Shown: in pieces, positions 15,286-23,910 of the stretch
How positions within the stretch are numbered: position 1 is the first letter of the stretch
How the letters are laid out: each line of letters begins with the position of its first letter
Source of the DNA: Methanomicrobiales archaeon HGW-Methanomicrobiales-2
GTDB taxonomy: Archaea > Halobacteriota > Methanomicrobia > Methanomicrobiales > Methanoculleaceae
Assembly (NCBI GenBank): GCA_002839645.1
Contig: PGYL01000003.1
Coordinates: forward strand, 1-64,000
Reading direction: 5' to 3'
Length of the DNA stretch: 64,000 nt
Program-made: the position numbers and the translations under genes
Notes under the pieces: model-generated
The model's input: only the letters and a program-made list of their open reading frames with translations
What the model was told of the DNA's origin: nothing
Database searches by the model: none

Positions 15286-17381
15286 ATTCCGAGTTCCTCG
15301 AAGTTCTTCTTGATCGTCGCCGCCAGCCGCACGGCCTCGGCGTTGAGGTCTTCCAACTCCACGTGGATCTCACGGAGGGCCTCCTCGAAGTCGAAGTTCT
15401 CGTCCTCTTCCTCAGGGGCGACACCGACGTAGCGGCCGGGTGTCAGCGACCAGTCATTGGCCTCGATCTCGGTCGGGTCCACCAGTTTGACCAGACCCTC
15501 GACGTCGCAGAGCTTCGCTTCGGGGAAACGCTCGGTCAGCCAGTCGGCCTGCCGCCAGAAGTAGCGCACCTGCTTGAGCTGCTCGACAGCCATTTGGCGA
15601 GCAGCGTCAGCGATCTTCCGGGCGCGGGTGATCTCGCGGCTGGCCCGGGTGTCACATTCGTTCTCGCAGGTTTCGATGAGGCGGCAGGCGAGTTTGTAGA
15701 GCAGGTCGCTCTGCTTGATCATGTCGCGGCTGGACTCAGCCAGCGGGGCGAGGCGGTCGACCGCCTTCTTGAGTTCGCCGTTGGTGGTCCTCTGATTCCG
15801 CCACACAGCCTGCTGCTCGGATACCGCGTTCTGGAAACTCTCCACGTCGGCCTTGAACGCGGGCATCGCATCGTCGAGTTCCCTGAGGGCCTCGGCGTGG
15901 GCAGCATCGGCAGGCAGGATTGCCAGAAACGGTCGCAATGCATCTCGTAACCCATCCAGAGAGGTGATGAAAGATGGCAGCGGCTCTATCATTTCGCCGT
16001 CATCGTCCCGGGCAGTGAAGCAGCCCTCCCCTTCATCCAGCATGCGACGGCAGTAACCGGCTACGAGATCGAGGTATTTCTCGGTGTGGCCGCGATATAG
16101 CCAGACGATGGCGAGGATGTTCTGCTCCTGCTCGGGCGAAAAGTCGTAAATCTTGCGGGTGACCTTGCGGTAGATGTTTCGGGCGTCGATCATCAGCACC
16201 TTGTCGCGATACTCCTCGGGCTTATCCCTGTTGAGGAACCAGAGTTCGCACGGCACGGAGCGAGTGTAGAAGAAGTTGGAGCGGATGGCGACCATGAGGT
16301 CCACATCACCCGTTTCAACGAGTTTCTGCCGGACCCTGGCTTCAGTATGCCCGGCGCTGGAGGCCTGGGAGGACATGACGAAGCCCGCCCGCCCGTGTTC
16401 GTTCAGATAACTGTAAAAGTAACTGATCCAGATGTAATTGCCATTGGAGACCTTGTCCCTCTGATTAACCCCCGGCAGGCCGAAAGGAAGGCGCGGGTCT
16501 TTCTTGACCTTGTCCGCGTCGATCTCATCGACGTTGAAGGGAGGATTGGCCATCACGAAGTTGGCCTTGCCCAGCAGTTCATGAGGGTCCTCGTAGTAGG
16601 TGATGGCCTTCTGGATGTCGCCTTCCAGCCCGTGGACGGCCAGGTTCATCTTCGCCAGGCGGATGGTGGTGGCGTTCTTTTCCAGCCCATAGAAGGTGAG
16701 CTTGTCGACCGGGTTTTCCTGTTGGCGCTCGACGAAGCGGGCACTCTGGACGAACATACCGCCGGAACCGCAGGCCGGGTCCAGAACGGTGCCCCCTTTG
16801 GGTTCGAGGACGTTGGCGATGAGCGAGACCAGCGAAACCGGTGTGAAAAACTCGCCGGCGTCGTGGGCTTTCTGGTCGGCGAACTGGGTGAGGAAGTACT
16901 CATAGATGCGACCAAATACATCGCCGGAGACACGCTTGAGTTCATCAGGGTTGAGTGTGCGGAGGAGCTGACCGAGCACACTGTTGTCCAGTTCCTGGTA
17001 TTCGCTCTTTGGCAGAACGCCCCTGAGGTTGTCGTAGTCGCTCTCAATGGACTCCATCGCCTTGATGATAGCTCTGGCGCGATCGTCGCTGTCCGTGAGG
17101 GAAACCAGGTGGTCGAACTGTGCCTTCGGCTGCAGGAAGATGGCGCTCTTCTGGGAGAAGTCTTCCTTGGTCAATGCCCGCGTCTTGCCGCCGCGCTTTG
17201 GAAGGTTTGCTTCAACGACGTCCTTGACCGCCAGGAACCGGCTGTATGCGTGCCTCAGAAATATCAGGCCCATGACGGGCAGGAAGTACTCATTGCTTGC
17301 ATAGTTTGAGTTCGCCCGCAATGTGTCCGCCGCGGTCCAGAGTCGTTTTTCGATTGCTTCGATATGTTCCAGTTGAGCCAT
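15282..17381 (-). CDS. hsdM: Type I restriction enzyme, M (DNA adenine methylase) subunit
   Basis: Modification subunit of 699 residues. The N-terminal HsdM domain (EKRLWTAADTLRANSNYASN) precedes the N6-adenine methylase core, with SAM motif I VLDPACGSGGMF near residue 200 and catalytic motif IV NPPF near 278. A long helical C-terminal extension with many Arg/Glu residues makes it longer than the usual 500-residue HsdM and may include the helices that contact HsdS. It is the first gene of the operon, and all eight genes follow on the same strand with overlaps. The ATG at 17381 has GGTAG upstream. Confidence 0.95.
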   Translation of the reverse strand: MAQLEHIEAIEKRLWTAADTLRANSNYASNEYFLPVMGLIFLRHAYSRFLAVKDVVEANLPKRGGKTRALTKEDFSQKSAIFLQPKAQFDHLVSLTDSDDRARAIIKAMESIESDYDNLRGVLPKSEYQELDNSVLGQLLRTLNPDELKRVSGDVFGRIYEYFLTQFADQKAHDAGEFFTPVSLVSLIANVLEPKGGTVLDPACGSGGMFVQSARFVERQQENPVDKLTFYGLEKNATTIRLAKMNLAVHGLEGDIQKAITYYEDPHELLGKANFVMANPPFNVDEIDADKVKKDPRLPFGLPGVNQRDKVSNGNYIWISYFYSYLNEHGRAGFVMSSQASSAGHTEARVRQKLVETGDVDLMVAIRSNFFYTRSVPCELWFLNRDKPEEYRDKVLMIDARNIYRKVTRKIYDFSPEQEQNILAIVWLYRGHTEKYLDLVAGYCRRMLDEGEGCFTARDDDGEMIEPLPSFITSLDGLRDALRPFLAILPADAAHAEALRELDDAMPAFKADVESFQNAVSEQQAVWRNQRTTNGELKKAVDRLAPLAESSRDMIKQSDLLYKLACRLIETCENECDTRASREITRARKIADAARQMAVEQLKQVRYFWRQADWLTERFPEAKLCDVEGLVKLVDPTEIEANDWSLTPGRYVGVAPEEEDENFDFEEALREIHVELEDLNAEAVRLAATIKKNFEELGI

Positions 17382-17902
17382 TTTACTACCTTTCAGTTAT
17401 ATGGGAGCCGACAATGATTGATCCGCATAAGACGCATTGTTCTGCTTTTCTGCCCGGGTAAGGCGCCCTTATATTCATAGATATTGACCCTGTAATCGCT
17501 TTATTCTAAGTTAGTTTGTAATATCCGCCGCTGGCATTAGTTAATTTATCAAAAAGTCCATGCTTTATACTATAAATCTTACTGTTAGTTATTATAGAGT
17601 TTGTCCCAAAACGATCCCGGCTCTGAGGATCACTCTGGATCTGAGCAATACAAGCCAATTTTTGCAGACTATCGCTAAACCGCGATTCAATTTCCTGCCG
17701 GAGAAAATCCAGGCTACTGCGCCTGAGGAAGAGGCCGGAGGTTCAACCAAAGGGAGCGTGAGAGACTTGAAAAGTTTTGACCGGGTGCCTTCCCCAAGGT
17801 ACGGGAATTATGGGATAACCTCTCAATCTGGGGAAAGTAAGTGCATGAGAAATTCTCAACCGGGAACTTCGCTATTCAAAAACAGGAACAAATCAAAACT
17901 GA
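17382..17902. other. AT-rich spacer and probable promoter region of the restriction operon
   Basis: Five hundred bases without a convincing gene. On the minus strand a TATA-like GAATATAAGG at about 17471-17480 would give a leader of some 65 bases before hsdM, ending in GGTAG. The stretch 17460-17600 is markedly AT-rich. No repeat of the neighbouring tRNA 3' end was found. I see nothing else. Confidence 0.35.
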
Positions 17903-18012
17903 TGCTGCGGGTGGGATCCGAACCCACGATTTCCAGATGTCCCAGGCTTGGACGCACCGTTTTCTCGAAAACCCTATGAGTCTGGCGCCCTAACCGACTA
18001 GGCCACCGCAGC
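17903..18012 (-). tRNA. tRNA-Met (CAT), with a 36-base intron
   Basis: The acceptor stem GCTGCGG/CCGCAGC, D arm, anticodon stem CCAGA/TCTGG with loop CTCATAA, T arm GTGGG-TTCGGAT-CCCAC and discriminator A all fold. A 36-base intron follows A37 (canonical position 37/38). Both splice sites fall in 3-base bulges (UA^G and AC^A) around a 4-bp helix CUCA/UGGG, with a second helix GGUUU/AAGCC: a complete bulge-helix-bulge motif. Elongator methionine is most likely; an Ile2 (CAT) tRNA is less likely from the stem sequences. Its 3' end faces the defence island. Confidence 0.9.
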
Positions 18013-18084
18013 ATACAAAGTGCAGTATAACAATGGTGTATTGGCAAATAAACCTTGTGGCTCAACGGAAAAAGGGATGGAGGG

Positions 18085-19560
18085 TTACTTCATGTTCTTC
18101 CGCACATACACGTCGACCGCTGCCGTGATCGCCGCGATATGCTTCCCCTGCCGGAGCGATGCCGCGAGCGTCTGCATACGCGCCTCCTCCTCGTGGAGGT
18201 AGCGGTTCAGGCTCGTTGTGATATGCTCCTCCTGCAGGAAGTGCGTGTGCGTGTCGCCGGCGATGAAGTGGGCGTTATGCATGATCGCGTAGTGGAGCGG
18301 GAGCGTCGTCTTCACGCCCAGGATGACATACTCGTAGATGGCCCGGCGCATCCGCTGGATCGCCTCCTCGCGGTTGGAACCCAGAGCGCAGAGTTTGGAG
18401 ATCATCGAATCGTAGTGCGGGGGGATCGTGTAGCCCATGTGGATACCCGAGTCGACCCGGATTCCCGGCCCTCCCGGGGACCGGTAGCGGACGATCTTGC
18501 CCGGATCGGCGGTGAAGTTGTTGAGCGGGTCCTCCGCGTTGATCCGGCACTCGATCGCGTGCCCCCGGATGCTGATATCCTCCTGGCCCATCGCGAGGTC
18601 CTCGCCGGCGGCGACGGCGATCTGCTGCTTCACGATATCGATCCCTGTGATGAACTCCGTGATGGTGTGCTCCACCTGGAGCCGGGTGTTCACCTCCATG
18701 AAGTAGTAGTTGCCGCTCGCGTAGAGAAACTCCACCGTGCCGGTGTTCTTGTAGTTCGCCGCCTTTGCCGCGGTGATAGCCGACGCCGTCATCTGCTCCC
18801 GGAGAGCGGGCGTCATGATCGGACAGGGCGCCTCTTCGAGCAGTTTCTGGTGCCGGCGCTGGATAGAGCACTCGCGGTCGTAGAGGTGGACGGTGTGCCC
18901 TTTCGCGTCGGCAAGGACCTGGATCTCGATGTGGCGCGGCTTCGTGAGGTACTTCTCCACGAGGATCGTCGGGTCACCGAAGGCAGACTCCGCAATCCGC
19001 CTCCCCTGCTCGATCGCCTCCTCGAGTTCTCCCTCGTTTTCGGCGATATGCATCCCGATACCGCCGCCGCCGGCACTCGCCTTCACGATCACCGGATAGC
19101 CGATCTCGGCGGCGACCTTCTTCGCCGCATCGACGCTGGTGACGCCTTCGGGCGTGCCCGGAAGGACCGGGACACCGGCCTCGCGCATCATCTGCTTCGA
19201 CCCGATCTTCGAACCCAGCGCCTCGATCGTCTTCCACGAAGGCCCGATGAACGTCAGGCCTTCGTCCTCGACCAGCTTCGCAAACCCGGAGTTCTCGGCG
19301 AGGAACCCATACCCCGGGTGAATCGCCTCGGCCCCGGTCTTCCTCGCCACATCGCAGATCCGCTCCTTGTTGAGGTAACTCTTGGACGGGTGCGCCTCCC
19401 CGACACAGAACGCCTCGTCGGCGTACTTGACGTGGAGTGCATTACTGTCCGGCTGGGAGTAGATCGCGACCGTGTCGATCCCCAGCTCCCGGCAGGCACG
19501 CATAACCCGGATGGCGATCTCACCCCGGTTGGCGATCAGAATCTTATCAAAGTACTTCAT
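18085..19560 (-). CDS. pycA: Pyruvate carboxylase subunit A (biotin carboxylase)
   Basis: Biotin carboxylase of 491 residues that carboxylates biotin on PycB with ATP and bicarbonate. In methanogens this makes oxaloacetate for the incomplete TCA cycle. The N-terminus KILIANRGEIAIRVMRACRE and the CIHPGYGFLAE-type segment are present. So are the ATP-grasp glycine loop KASAGGGGIGMHIAE, the biotin-carboxylase loop YDRECSIQRRHQK and the MEVNTRLQVEHTITE metal site. It follows pycB by 14 bases in one operon. The stop is at 18085, 72 bases from the tRNA. Confidence 0.96.
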   Translation of the reverse strand: MKYFDKILIANRGEIAIRVMRACRELGIDTVAIYSQPDSNALHVKYADEAFCVGEAHPSKSYLNKERICDVARKTGAEAIHPGYGFLAENSGFAKLVEDEGLTFIGPSWKTIEALGSKIGSKQMMREAGVPVLPGTPEGVTSVDAAKKVAAEIGYPVIVKASAGGGGIGMHIAENEGELEEAIEQGRRIAESAFGDPTILVEKYLTKPRHIEIQVLADAKGHTVHLYDRECSIQRRHQKLLEEAPCPIMTPALREQMTASAITAAKAANYKNTGTVEFLYASGNYYFMEVNTRLQVEHTITEFITGIDIVKQQIAVAAGEDLAMGQEDISIRGHAIECRINAEDPLNNFTADPGKIVRYRSPGGPGIRVDSGIHMGYTIPPHYDSMISKLCALGSNREEAIQRMRRAIYEYVILGVKTTLPLHYAIMHNAHFIAGDTHTHFLQEEHITTSLNRYLHEEEARMQTLAASLRQGKHIAAITAAVDVYVRKNMK

Positions 19561-19574
19561 CGCCTAAACAGCCC

Positions 19575-21329
19575 TCACTCAATGACCATCAGCACGTCGC
19601 CGTTCTGCACGACGTCCCCGGCATCCACGAAGATCTCCGAGACAGTACCGTCACGGGGACTGCGGATGGGGTTCTCCATCTTCATTGCCTCGAGGACGAT
19701 GAGGGTATCTCCCTTCTTGACGGTGCTGCCCCGCGGGAACATCACTTTGAGGACCATGCCCTGCATGTTGCTCTTGACCCCGCCGGCGACCTCCCCGCGG
19801 GGTATCCTCTCTTTGGCCGACGGAGTGCACACCGAAGCCCCGACCGAGTCTCCCTCTACGGTGACGATCCGGACCGAGAAGATCTCGCCGTCCACCTCCA
19901 CCTCCATGGAGCGGGGGAAGTCTGCAACTCCCACCGGTCCGGCGGGTGCCGCCGCTTCAGGGATCACTTCGGCCTGGCGCTCGCCCCGGAGGAACGACGG
20001 AGCGATGCTCGGGTAGAGGATGTAGGTGAGAACATCTTCGTCCCTGGTGACCAGACCCTGTTCCACCGCCTGCGCTCGCATCTGCTCGTAGATGGGCTCA
20101 AGAAGGTCTGCCGGGCGGACCGTGACCGGCTCCTCGTCGCCGACGATCAACGCCCGCACCTCGGGGCTGATCGGGGCCGGAGAACGACCGTAGAGGCCGA
20201 GAACGTAGTCCTTCACCTCCCTTGTCACGTTCCGGTAGCGCTCCCCGTCCATGAGGACGTTGAAGACCGCCTGGGTACCGACGATCTGGCTCGTCGGCGT
20301 CACGAGCGGCGGGTAGCCGAGGTCCTTCCTCACCCGGGGAACCTCATGGAACACGTCGTCCAGGCGATCGAGCGCATTCTGCTCCTTTAACTGGGAGACA
20401 AGATTGGAGATCATGCCGCCCGGGAGCTGGTAGATCAGCACGTCCGAATCGACCCGGTCCGTGATCGCGGAGAAGAGCGGTTCGTACTTCTCCCGCATCT
20501 CCCGGCAGATGTTCCTCACATTCCGGAGCGTTATCAGGTCGATGCCGGTATCGCGGGGCGTCCCGAGGACACTTGCAACGATGCTCTCCGTCGGAGGCTG
20601 GGAAGTCCCGAAGGCGAACGGCGACATCGCCGTATCAAGGATATCCACGCCCGCATCGATCGCCGCCTGGTAACTCAGGGGCGCGACGCCGCTCGTGCAG
20701 TGGGAGTGGAGGCAGACCTTGACGTCCGCCGTCTTCTTGATCCCGGCGATCAGGTCGCGGGCATCGTGAGGCATGATCAGGCCGGCCATGTCCTTGATAC
20801 AGATCGAGTCGCAGCCAAGCGTATAGAGCTCCTGCGCCATATCGATGAACGTCGCCACAGAGTGGACCGGACTCGTCGTGTAGGATATCGCACCCTGCAG
20901 GTGCCCCCCGACGTTCTTGACCTCCTCCATCGCCTTTTTCATGTTGCGGATATCGTTCAACGCATCAAAGACCCGGAAGATATCGACCCCGTTTCGTGCC
21001 GACGCTTCCACAAACTTCTCCACCACATCGTCGGGATAGTGCCGGTAGCCTACGAGATTCTGGCCTCGCAGGAGCATCTGGATAGGGGTGTGCTTCAGCT
21101 CGGCCTTCAGCATCCGGAGACGATCCCAGGGATCGTCGTTGAGGAACCTGATGCAGCTGTCAAAGGTCGCTCCTCCCCAGGCCTCGACAGAGAAGAAACC
21201 TGCCTGATCGATGGCCCGGGCAAGAGGGAGCATGTCCTCAGTCCGGAGTCGGGTGGCGATAAGCGACTGATGCGCGTCCCTAAGCGTGGTATCGGTAATA
21301 TTGAGTGAATCAAATTTGGCAGCACACAT
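19575..21329 (-). CDS. pycB: Pyruvate carboxylase subunit B (carboxyltransferase plus biotin carrier)
   Basis: A 584-residue subunit that transfers carboxyl from biotin to pyruvate. The carboxyltransferase TIM barrel begins ITDTTLRDAHQSLIATRLRT and includes LRGQNLVGYRHYPDD and LHSHCTSGVAPLSY. The C-terminal biotinyl domain carries LEAMKMENPIRSPRDG, in which the Lys between the two Met is biotinylated, presumably by the nearby BirA. Start ATG 21329 (MCAAKFDSLNITD) has GAGGTG nine bases upstream; an earlier in-frame ATG at 21386 lacks a good site. A TATA-like element (TTTTTATATTAG, about 21391-21403 on the minus strand) lies inside the end of ecfT, so pycBA has its own promoter. Confidence 0.95.
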   Translation of the reverse strand: MCAAKFDSLNITDTTLRDAHQSLIATRLRTEDMLPLARAIDQAGFFSVEAWGGATFDSCIRFLNDDPWDRLRMLKAELKHTPIQMLLRGQNLVGYRHYPDDVVEKFVEASARNGVDIFRVFDALNDIRNMKKAMEEVKNVGGHLQGAISYTTSPVHSVATFIDMAQELYTLGCDSICIKDMAGLIMPHDARDLIAGIKKTADVKVCLHSHCTSGVAPLSYQAAIDAGVDILDTAMSPFAFGTSQPPTESIVASVLGTPRDTGIDLITLRNVRNICREMREKYEPLFSAITDRVDSDVLIYQLPGGMISNLVSQLKEQNALDRLDDVFHEVPRVRKDLGYPPLVTPTSQIVGTQAVFNVLMDGERYRNVTREVKDYVLGLYGRSPAPISPEVRALIVGDEEPVTVRPADLLEPIYEQMRAQAVEQGLVTRDEDVLTYILYPSIAPSFLRGERQAEVIPEAAAPAGPVGVADFPRSMEVEVDGEIFSVRIVTVEGDSVGASVCTPSAKERIPRGEVAGGVKSNMQGMVLKVMFPRGSTVKKGDTLIVLEAMKMENPIRSPRDGTVSEIFVDAGDVVQNGDVLMVIE

Positions 21330-21382
21330 CGAATTTTGCACCTCGAAGGGCTGAGAAGATATCGATAAAGCCTCTAAAAAAT

Positions 21383-22036
21383 TCATCCTACTAATATAAA
21401 AACGTCACGAAGAGGCAGACAGGATAAAACCCCGGGAATTATGGCTGTTAGGAAAGCCGGAATGTCTCGCGGGTCTGCACTGAACCGGGGGCAGATCCGA
21501 CCTCCGATCGCGTATCCCCGTACCACAAGCAGCCGGGCTATCTCGTCGGACCGCCGGATCTGCGTGACGATGAGGGTGACGGCGAGCGGCACGATCGAGC
21601 GGGCACCGGGCCGGATTCCCTTCAGCGCCATTGCAACCCGCATCTGCTCGATCTCCTGCCGGAGCACGGCGAGGCTCGTAAGCCCCATCTCGGCAATCAG
21701 CCCGATCTCGAACCCCACCCGGTTTCCGAGGGCCCAGACCGCCACGGCAAGCACCTCGCCGTCCTCTGTCCCGGCATACGTCCATGCGGCGAGGAGGAGG
21801 AGCGCGAGCATCCGGATCAGGTAGGAGAGCCCTGCCCCGCCCCCCCACGCGGAGAGGAGCGCTGTTGCGACGATCATCGCGATGAGGGGGAGAAACACCC
21901 CCAGACGCGGAAGGACCTTCGTGCGCGGCGTAAAAATCAGCCACCAGACCAGGACGGCGACGGCTCCCGTCGTGCTTGCAAACGCCGCCAGCGAGAGGAC
22001 CACGGCGGCAAGAAGCCTCAGCCGCGGATCCTGCAT
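21383..22036 (-). CDS. ecfT: ECF transporter transmembrane T component
   Basis: A 217-residue membrane protein of the CbiQ/EcfT family with about five hydrophobic segments and the cytosolic Ala-Arg-Gly-type coupling motifs (RVAMALKGIRPG and LLVVRGYAI). With the two ATPases and BioY it forms an energy-coupling factor importer, here almost certainly for biotin given the neighbours. It overlaps the 3' end of the upstream ATPase gene by 19 bases and is the last gene of the bioY operon. A plausible start is the ATG at 22036 (MQDPRLRLLAAVVL). Confidence 0.88.
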   Translation of the reverse strand: MQDPRLRLLAAVVLSLAAFASTTGAVAVLVWWLIFTPRTKVLPRLGVFLPLIAMIVATALLSAWGGGAGLSYLIRMLALLLLAAWTYAGTEDGEVLAVAVWALGNRVGFEIGLIAEMGLTSLAVLRQEIEQMRVAMALKGIRPGARSIVPLAVTLIVTQIRRSDEIARLLVVRGYAIGGRICPRFSADPRDIPAFLTAIIPGVLSCLPLRDVFILVG

Positions 22037-22716
22037 AGCGCCTCCCGGGCATCGGCCAGTCTGATATTCTCCGGGCGAGCCCCCTCATCTAAGGCGTACC
22101 TGAGGTAGGGCGGGGCGTGCCGCCACCGCGGAATCGCACCAGGAACGCTGCCGCAGGCCGTCAGGCTCCCGGCTTCCATCTCCCAGAGGGCATCCACCCG
22201 GGGGAGGACCGCGCGCTCGTGCGAGAAGATGATGGTGATCCCCTCCTTCCTCTCCTCGATCATCCTGCAGGCCTTCCTCTTCGCGGTGCAGTCCAGGGAG
22301 CTGAACGGTTCGTCCAGCATCAGCAGGTCCGGGTTCCGCATGAGCGTGCAGGCCAGTACCAACCGTTTGAGTTCGCCGCGGGAGAGGTGGAACGGGTCGT
22401 CGTCCCCCCGCCGGAGAAGGTCCGCCTGCGCGAGCACGTCCTCCGGCGCAAGTCCCCAGGACCTGATCTCTTCGGCAACGGTCGGGCAGGTGATCTGGTG
22501 TTCGGGGAACTGCAGCAGAAGCAGGGCCGACGAGACGTTGTGCTGCCGGACGGCGCCGCTTTCTGGAAGAAGCAGTTTCGCGAGCAGAAGGGCGAGCGTC
22601 GATTTTCCGCTTCCCACCGGCCCGCTGACCAGGTGTACGCCCTCTTCAAAGGTGCCGCTGCCCCGGAGGCTGAACGGACCGCGGGAGAAGAGGAGGTCCT
22701 CGAGGTCGACCCTCAC
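22018..22716 (-). CDS. ecfA2: ECF transporter ATP-binding protein
   Basis: A 232-residue ABC ATPase. Walker A GPVGSGKST, Q-loop LQFPEHQI, a degenerate signature HLSRGELKRL, Walker B LLMLDEPFSSLD and the H-loop FSHE are all present. It powers biotin uptake with the paired ATPase and EcfT. GTG 22716 was chosen because it overlaps the preceding stop (GTGA); the frame continues upstream but only as a shadow of the neighbour. The C-terminal tail after about residue 190 is short, as in EcfA2-type subunits. Confidence 0.9.
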   Translation of the reverse strand: MRVDLEDLLFSRGPFSLRGSGTFEEGVHLVSGPVGSGKSTLALLLAKLLLPESGAVRQHNVSSALLLLQFPEHQITCPTVAEEIRSWGLAPEDVLAQADLLRRGDDDPFHLSRGELKRLVLACTLMRNPDLLMLDEPFSSLDCTAKRKACRMIEERKEGITIIFSHERAVLPRVDALWEMEAGSLTACGSVPGAIPRWRHAPPYLRYALDEGARPENIRLADAREALCRIRG

Positions 22717-23384
22717 CGGCGGACCCTCCACATCGTGGGGTAGAAGCAGGTCTCCTCGAGCCTCGCGAAGACCTCTTCGGGCGTGCCGTGGTGGCGGACT
22801 GCACCACTCTCCATGAAGAGGAGATAGTCCGCACGAGCCGCGGTATCCATCGACTGCGTGCACCAGAGCACATGGGCCGCCGTGGCCTCCTGCACGACAC
22901 GGCCGACGCGTTCTGCCGTCACGCCATCCAGGTGCGAGTCGGCCTCGTCCAGGACAAGCACCTCGGGGTCGCCGGCACAGGCCGCAGCCAGGGCGACGAG
23001 GGCCTTCTCACCCCCGGAGAGGGCCGAGACCTTCGCATCAAGGAGGTGGGGGATGCCGACCGTCCGTGCAGCCGCTCTGACCAGTTCGTCGGTCTCCCTG
23101 CACGGTCGGTGACGGAACCGGGGAGTCGATGCGATCTCGTCGTATACCCGGGAGAAGAGGAGCGTCCGGTCGGGGAACTCCCCCACCCACCCGACCTTCA
23201 CGGCAGACGGCGGACGGTCGAGGAGCCGGACCGATCCTGCTTCGGGCTCTTCGATGCCTGAGCAGACCGTAAGAAGCGTCGTCTTGCCGCTCCCGTTCGG
23301 CCCGATCACGGCGATATGGCGCGCGCCCACTGTAAGATCGGGGATATCGAGCAGCCGGTGTCGCAGACCGGTAATGCGGATCAT
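22713..23384 (-). CDS. ecfA1: ECF transporter ATP-binding protein
   Basis: A 223-residue ABC ATPase with Walker A GPNGSGKTT, signature LSGGEKALVAL, Walker B VLVLDEADSHLD and switch region. It is the second ATPase of the biotin ECF module. The start at ATG 23384 (MIRITGLRHRLLD) overlaps the bioY stop in ATGA. It differs from the classical EcfA in having Ala after Glu in Walker B (DEAD rather than DEPF), which still keeps the catalytic Glu. Together with bioY, ecfA2 and ecfT it makes a full transporter. Confidence 0.9.
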   Translation of the reverse strand: MIRITGLRHRLLDIPDLTVGARHIAVIGPNGSGKTTLLTVCSGIEEPEAGSVRLLDRPPSAVKVGWVGEFPDRTLLFSRVYDEIASTPRFRHRPCRETDELVRAAARTVGIPHLLDAKVSALSGGEKALVALAAACAGDPEVLVLDEADSHLDGVTAERVGRVVQEATAAHVLWCTQSMDTAARADYLLFMESGAVRHHGTPEEVFARLEETCFYPTMWRVRR

Positions 23385-23881
23385 GCCACCCGCTTTCCTA
23401 TGGTGTACGCGGCCGTAACCTTCACGACCTCGCCGACGGCGAACGGGGCGACCCCGAGCAGGACCGCCTGGGGAAGCGAGAGCGATGCCGACCAGGCGAG
23501 CCATGCGACGCCTGAGAGGTAGATCACGCCGGTCGCTGCGATCAGGCCTGCGACCCGGGACTTCGGCGATTCATGCTCGTAGGCGAGCCCGACGATGAGG
23601 GCGGCAGGGATAAAACCGAGCAGGAACCCCCCCGTGGGCCCGAGGAGCACCCCGAGGCCCGCCGTGCCGTTATGAAAGACCGGGAGGCCTGCCGCTCCGA
23701 AGAGGACGTAGAGAGCGACGGGAATCACCGCGTACCGCTTCATGACGATCCCGGAGAGGAGCACGAAAAGGGTCTGGAGCGTGAGTGGGACCGGGGGAAG
23801 CGGGATGGAGATCCAGCTCCCGGCAGCGATCAGCGCGATGAGCGTACCGCTGTAGGCGAGGATCCGGGCACGGTGTATCAT
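23381..23881 (-). CDS. bioY: Biotin transporter substrate-binding subunit BioY
   Basis: A 166-residue membrane S-component that binds biotin. It has six hydrophobic stretches with the BioY hallmarks: SWISIPLPPVPLTLQTLFVL near the N-terminus, then GTAGLGVLLGPTGGFLLGF. Start ATG 23881 (MIHRARILAYSG) lies about 31-38 bases downstream of a TATA box, so the mRNA is probably leaderless or nearly so; an upstream ATG at 23926 would lie inside the operator. It is the first gene of bioY-ecfA1-ecfA2-ecfT, with an adjacent BirA-type operator. Confidence 0.93.
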   Translation of the reverse strand: MIHRARILAYSGTLIALIAAGSWISIPLPPVPLTLQTLFVLLSGIVMKRYAVIPVALYVLFGAAGLPVFHNGTAGLGVLLGPTGGFLLGFIPAALIVGLAYEHESPKSRVAGLIAATGVIYLSGVAWLAWSASLSLPQAVLLGVAPFAVGEVVKVTAAYTIGKRVA

Positions 23882-23910
23882 GGGGATAACAACAGGTTGG
23901 AGGGTTGGCG

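Noticed and set aside
17382-17902. Attachment-site duplicate of the tRNA-Met 3' end
   Set aside because: I looked for the T-arm/acceptor sequence near 2.8-6.2 kb and in this spacer and did not find a second copy.
17903-18012. tRNA-Ser or tRNA-Leu with a long variable arm
   Set aside because: The long insert begins after position 37 and forms a bulge-helix-bulge; once removed, a normal class I tRNA with anticodon CAT remains.
18055-20016. A long open frame on the + strand opposite pycA and pycB
   Set aside because: It is the mirror of GC-rich coding sequence, has no family motif, and pycA/pycB are unmistakable on the other strand.
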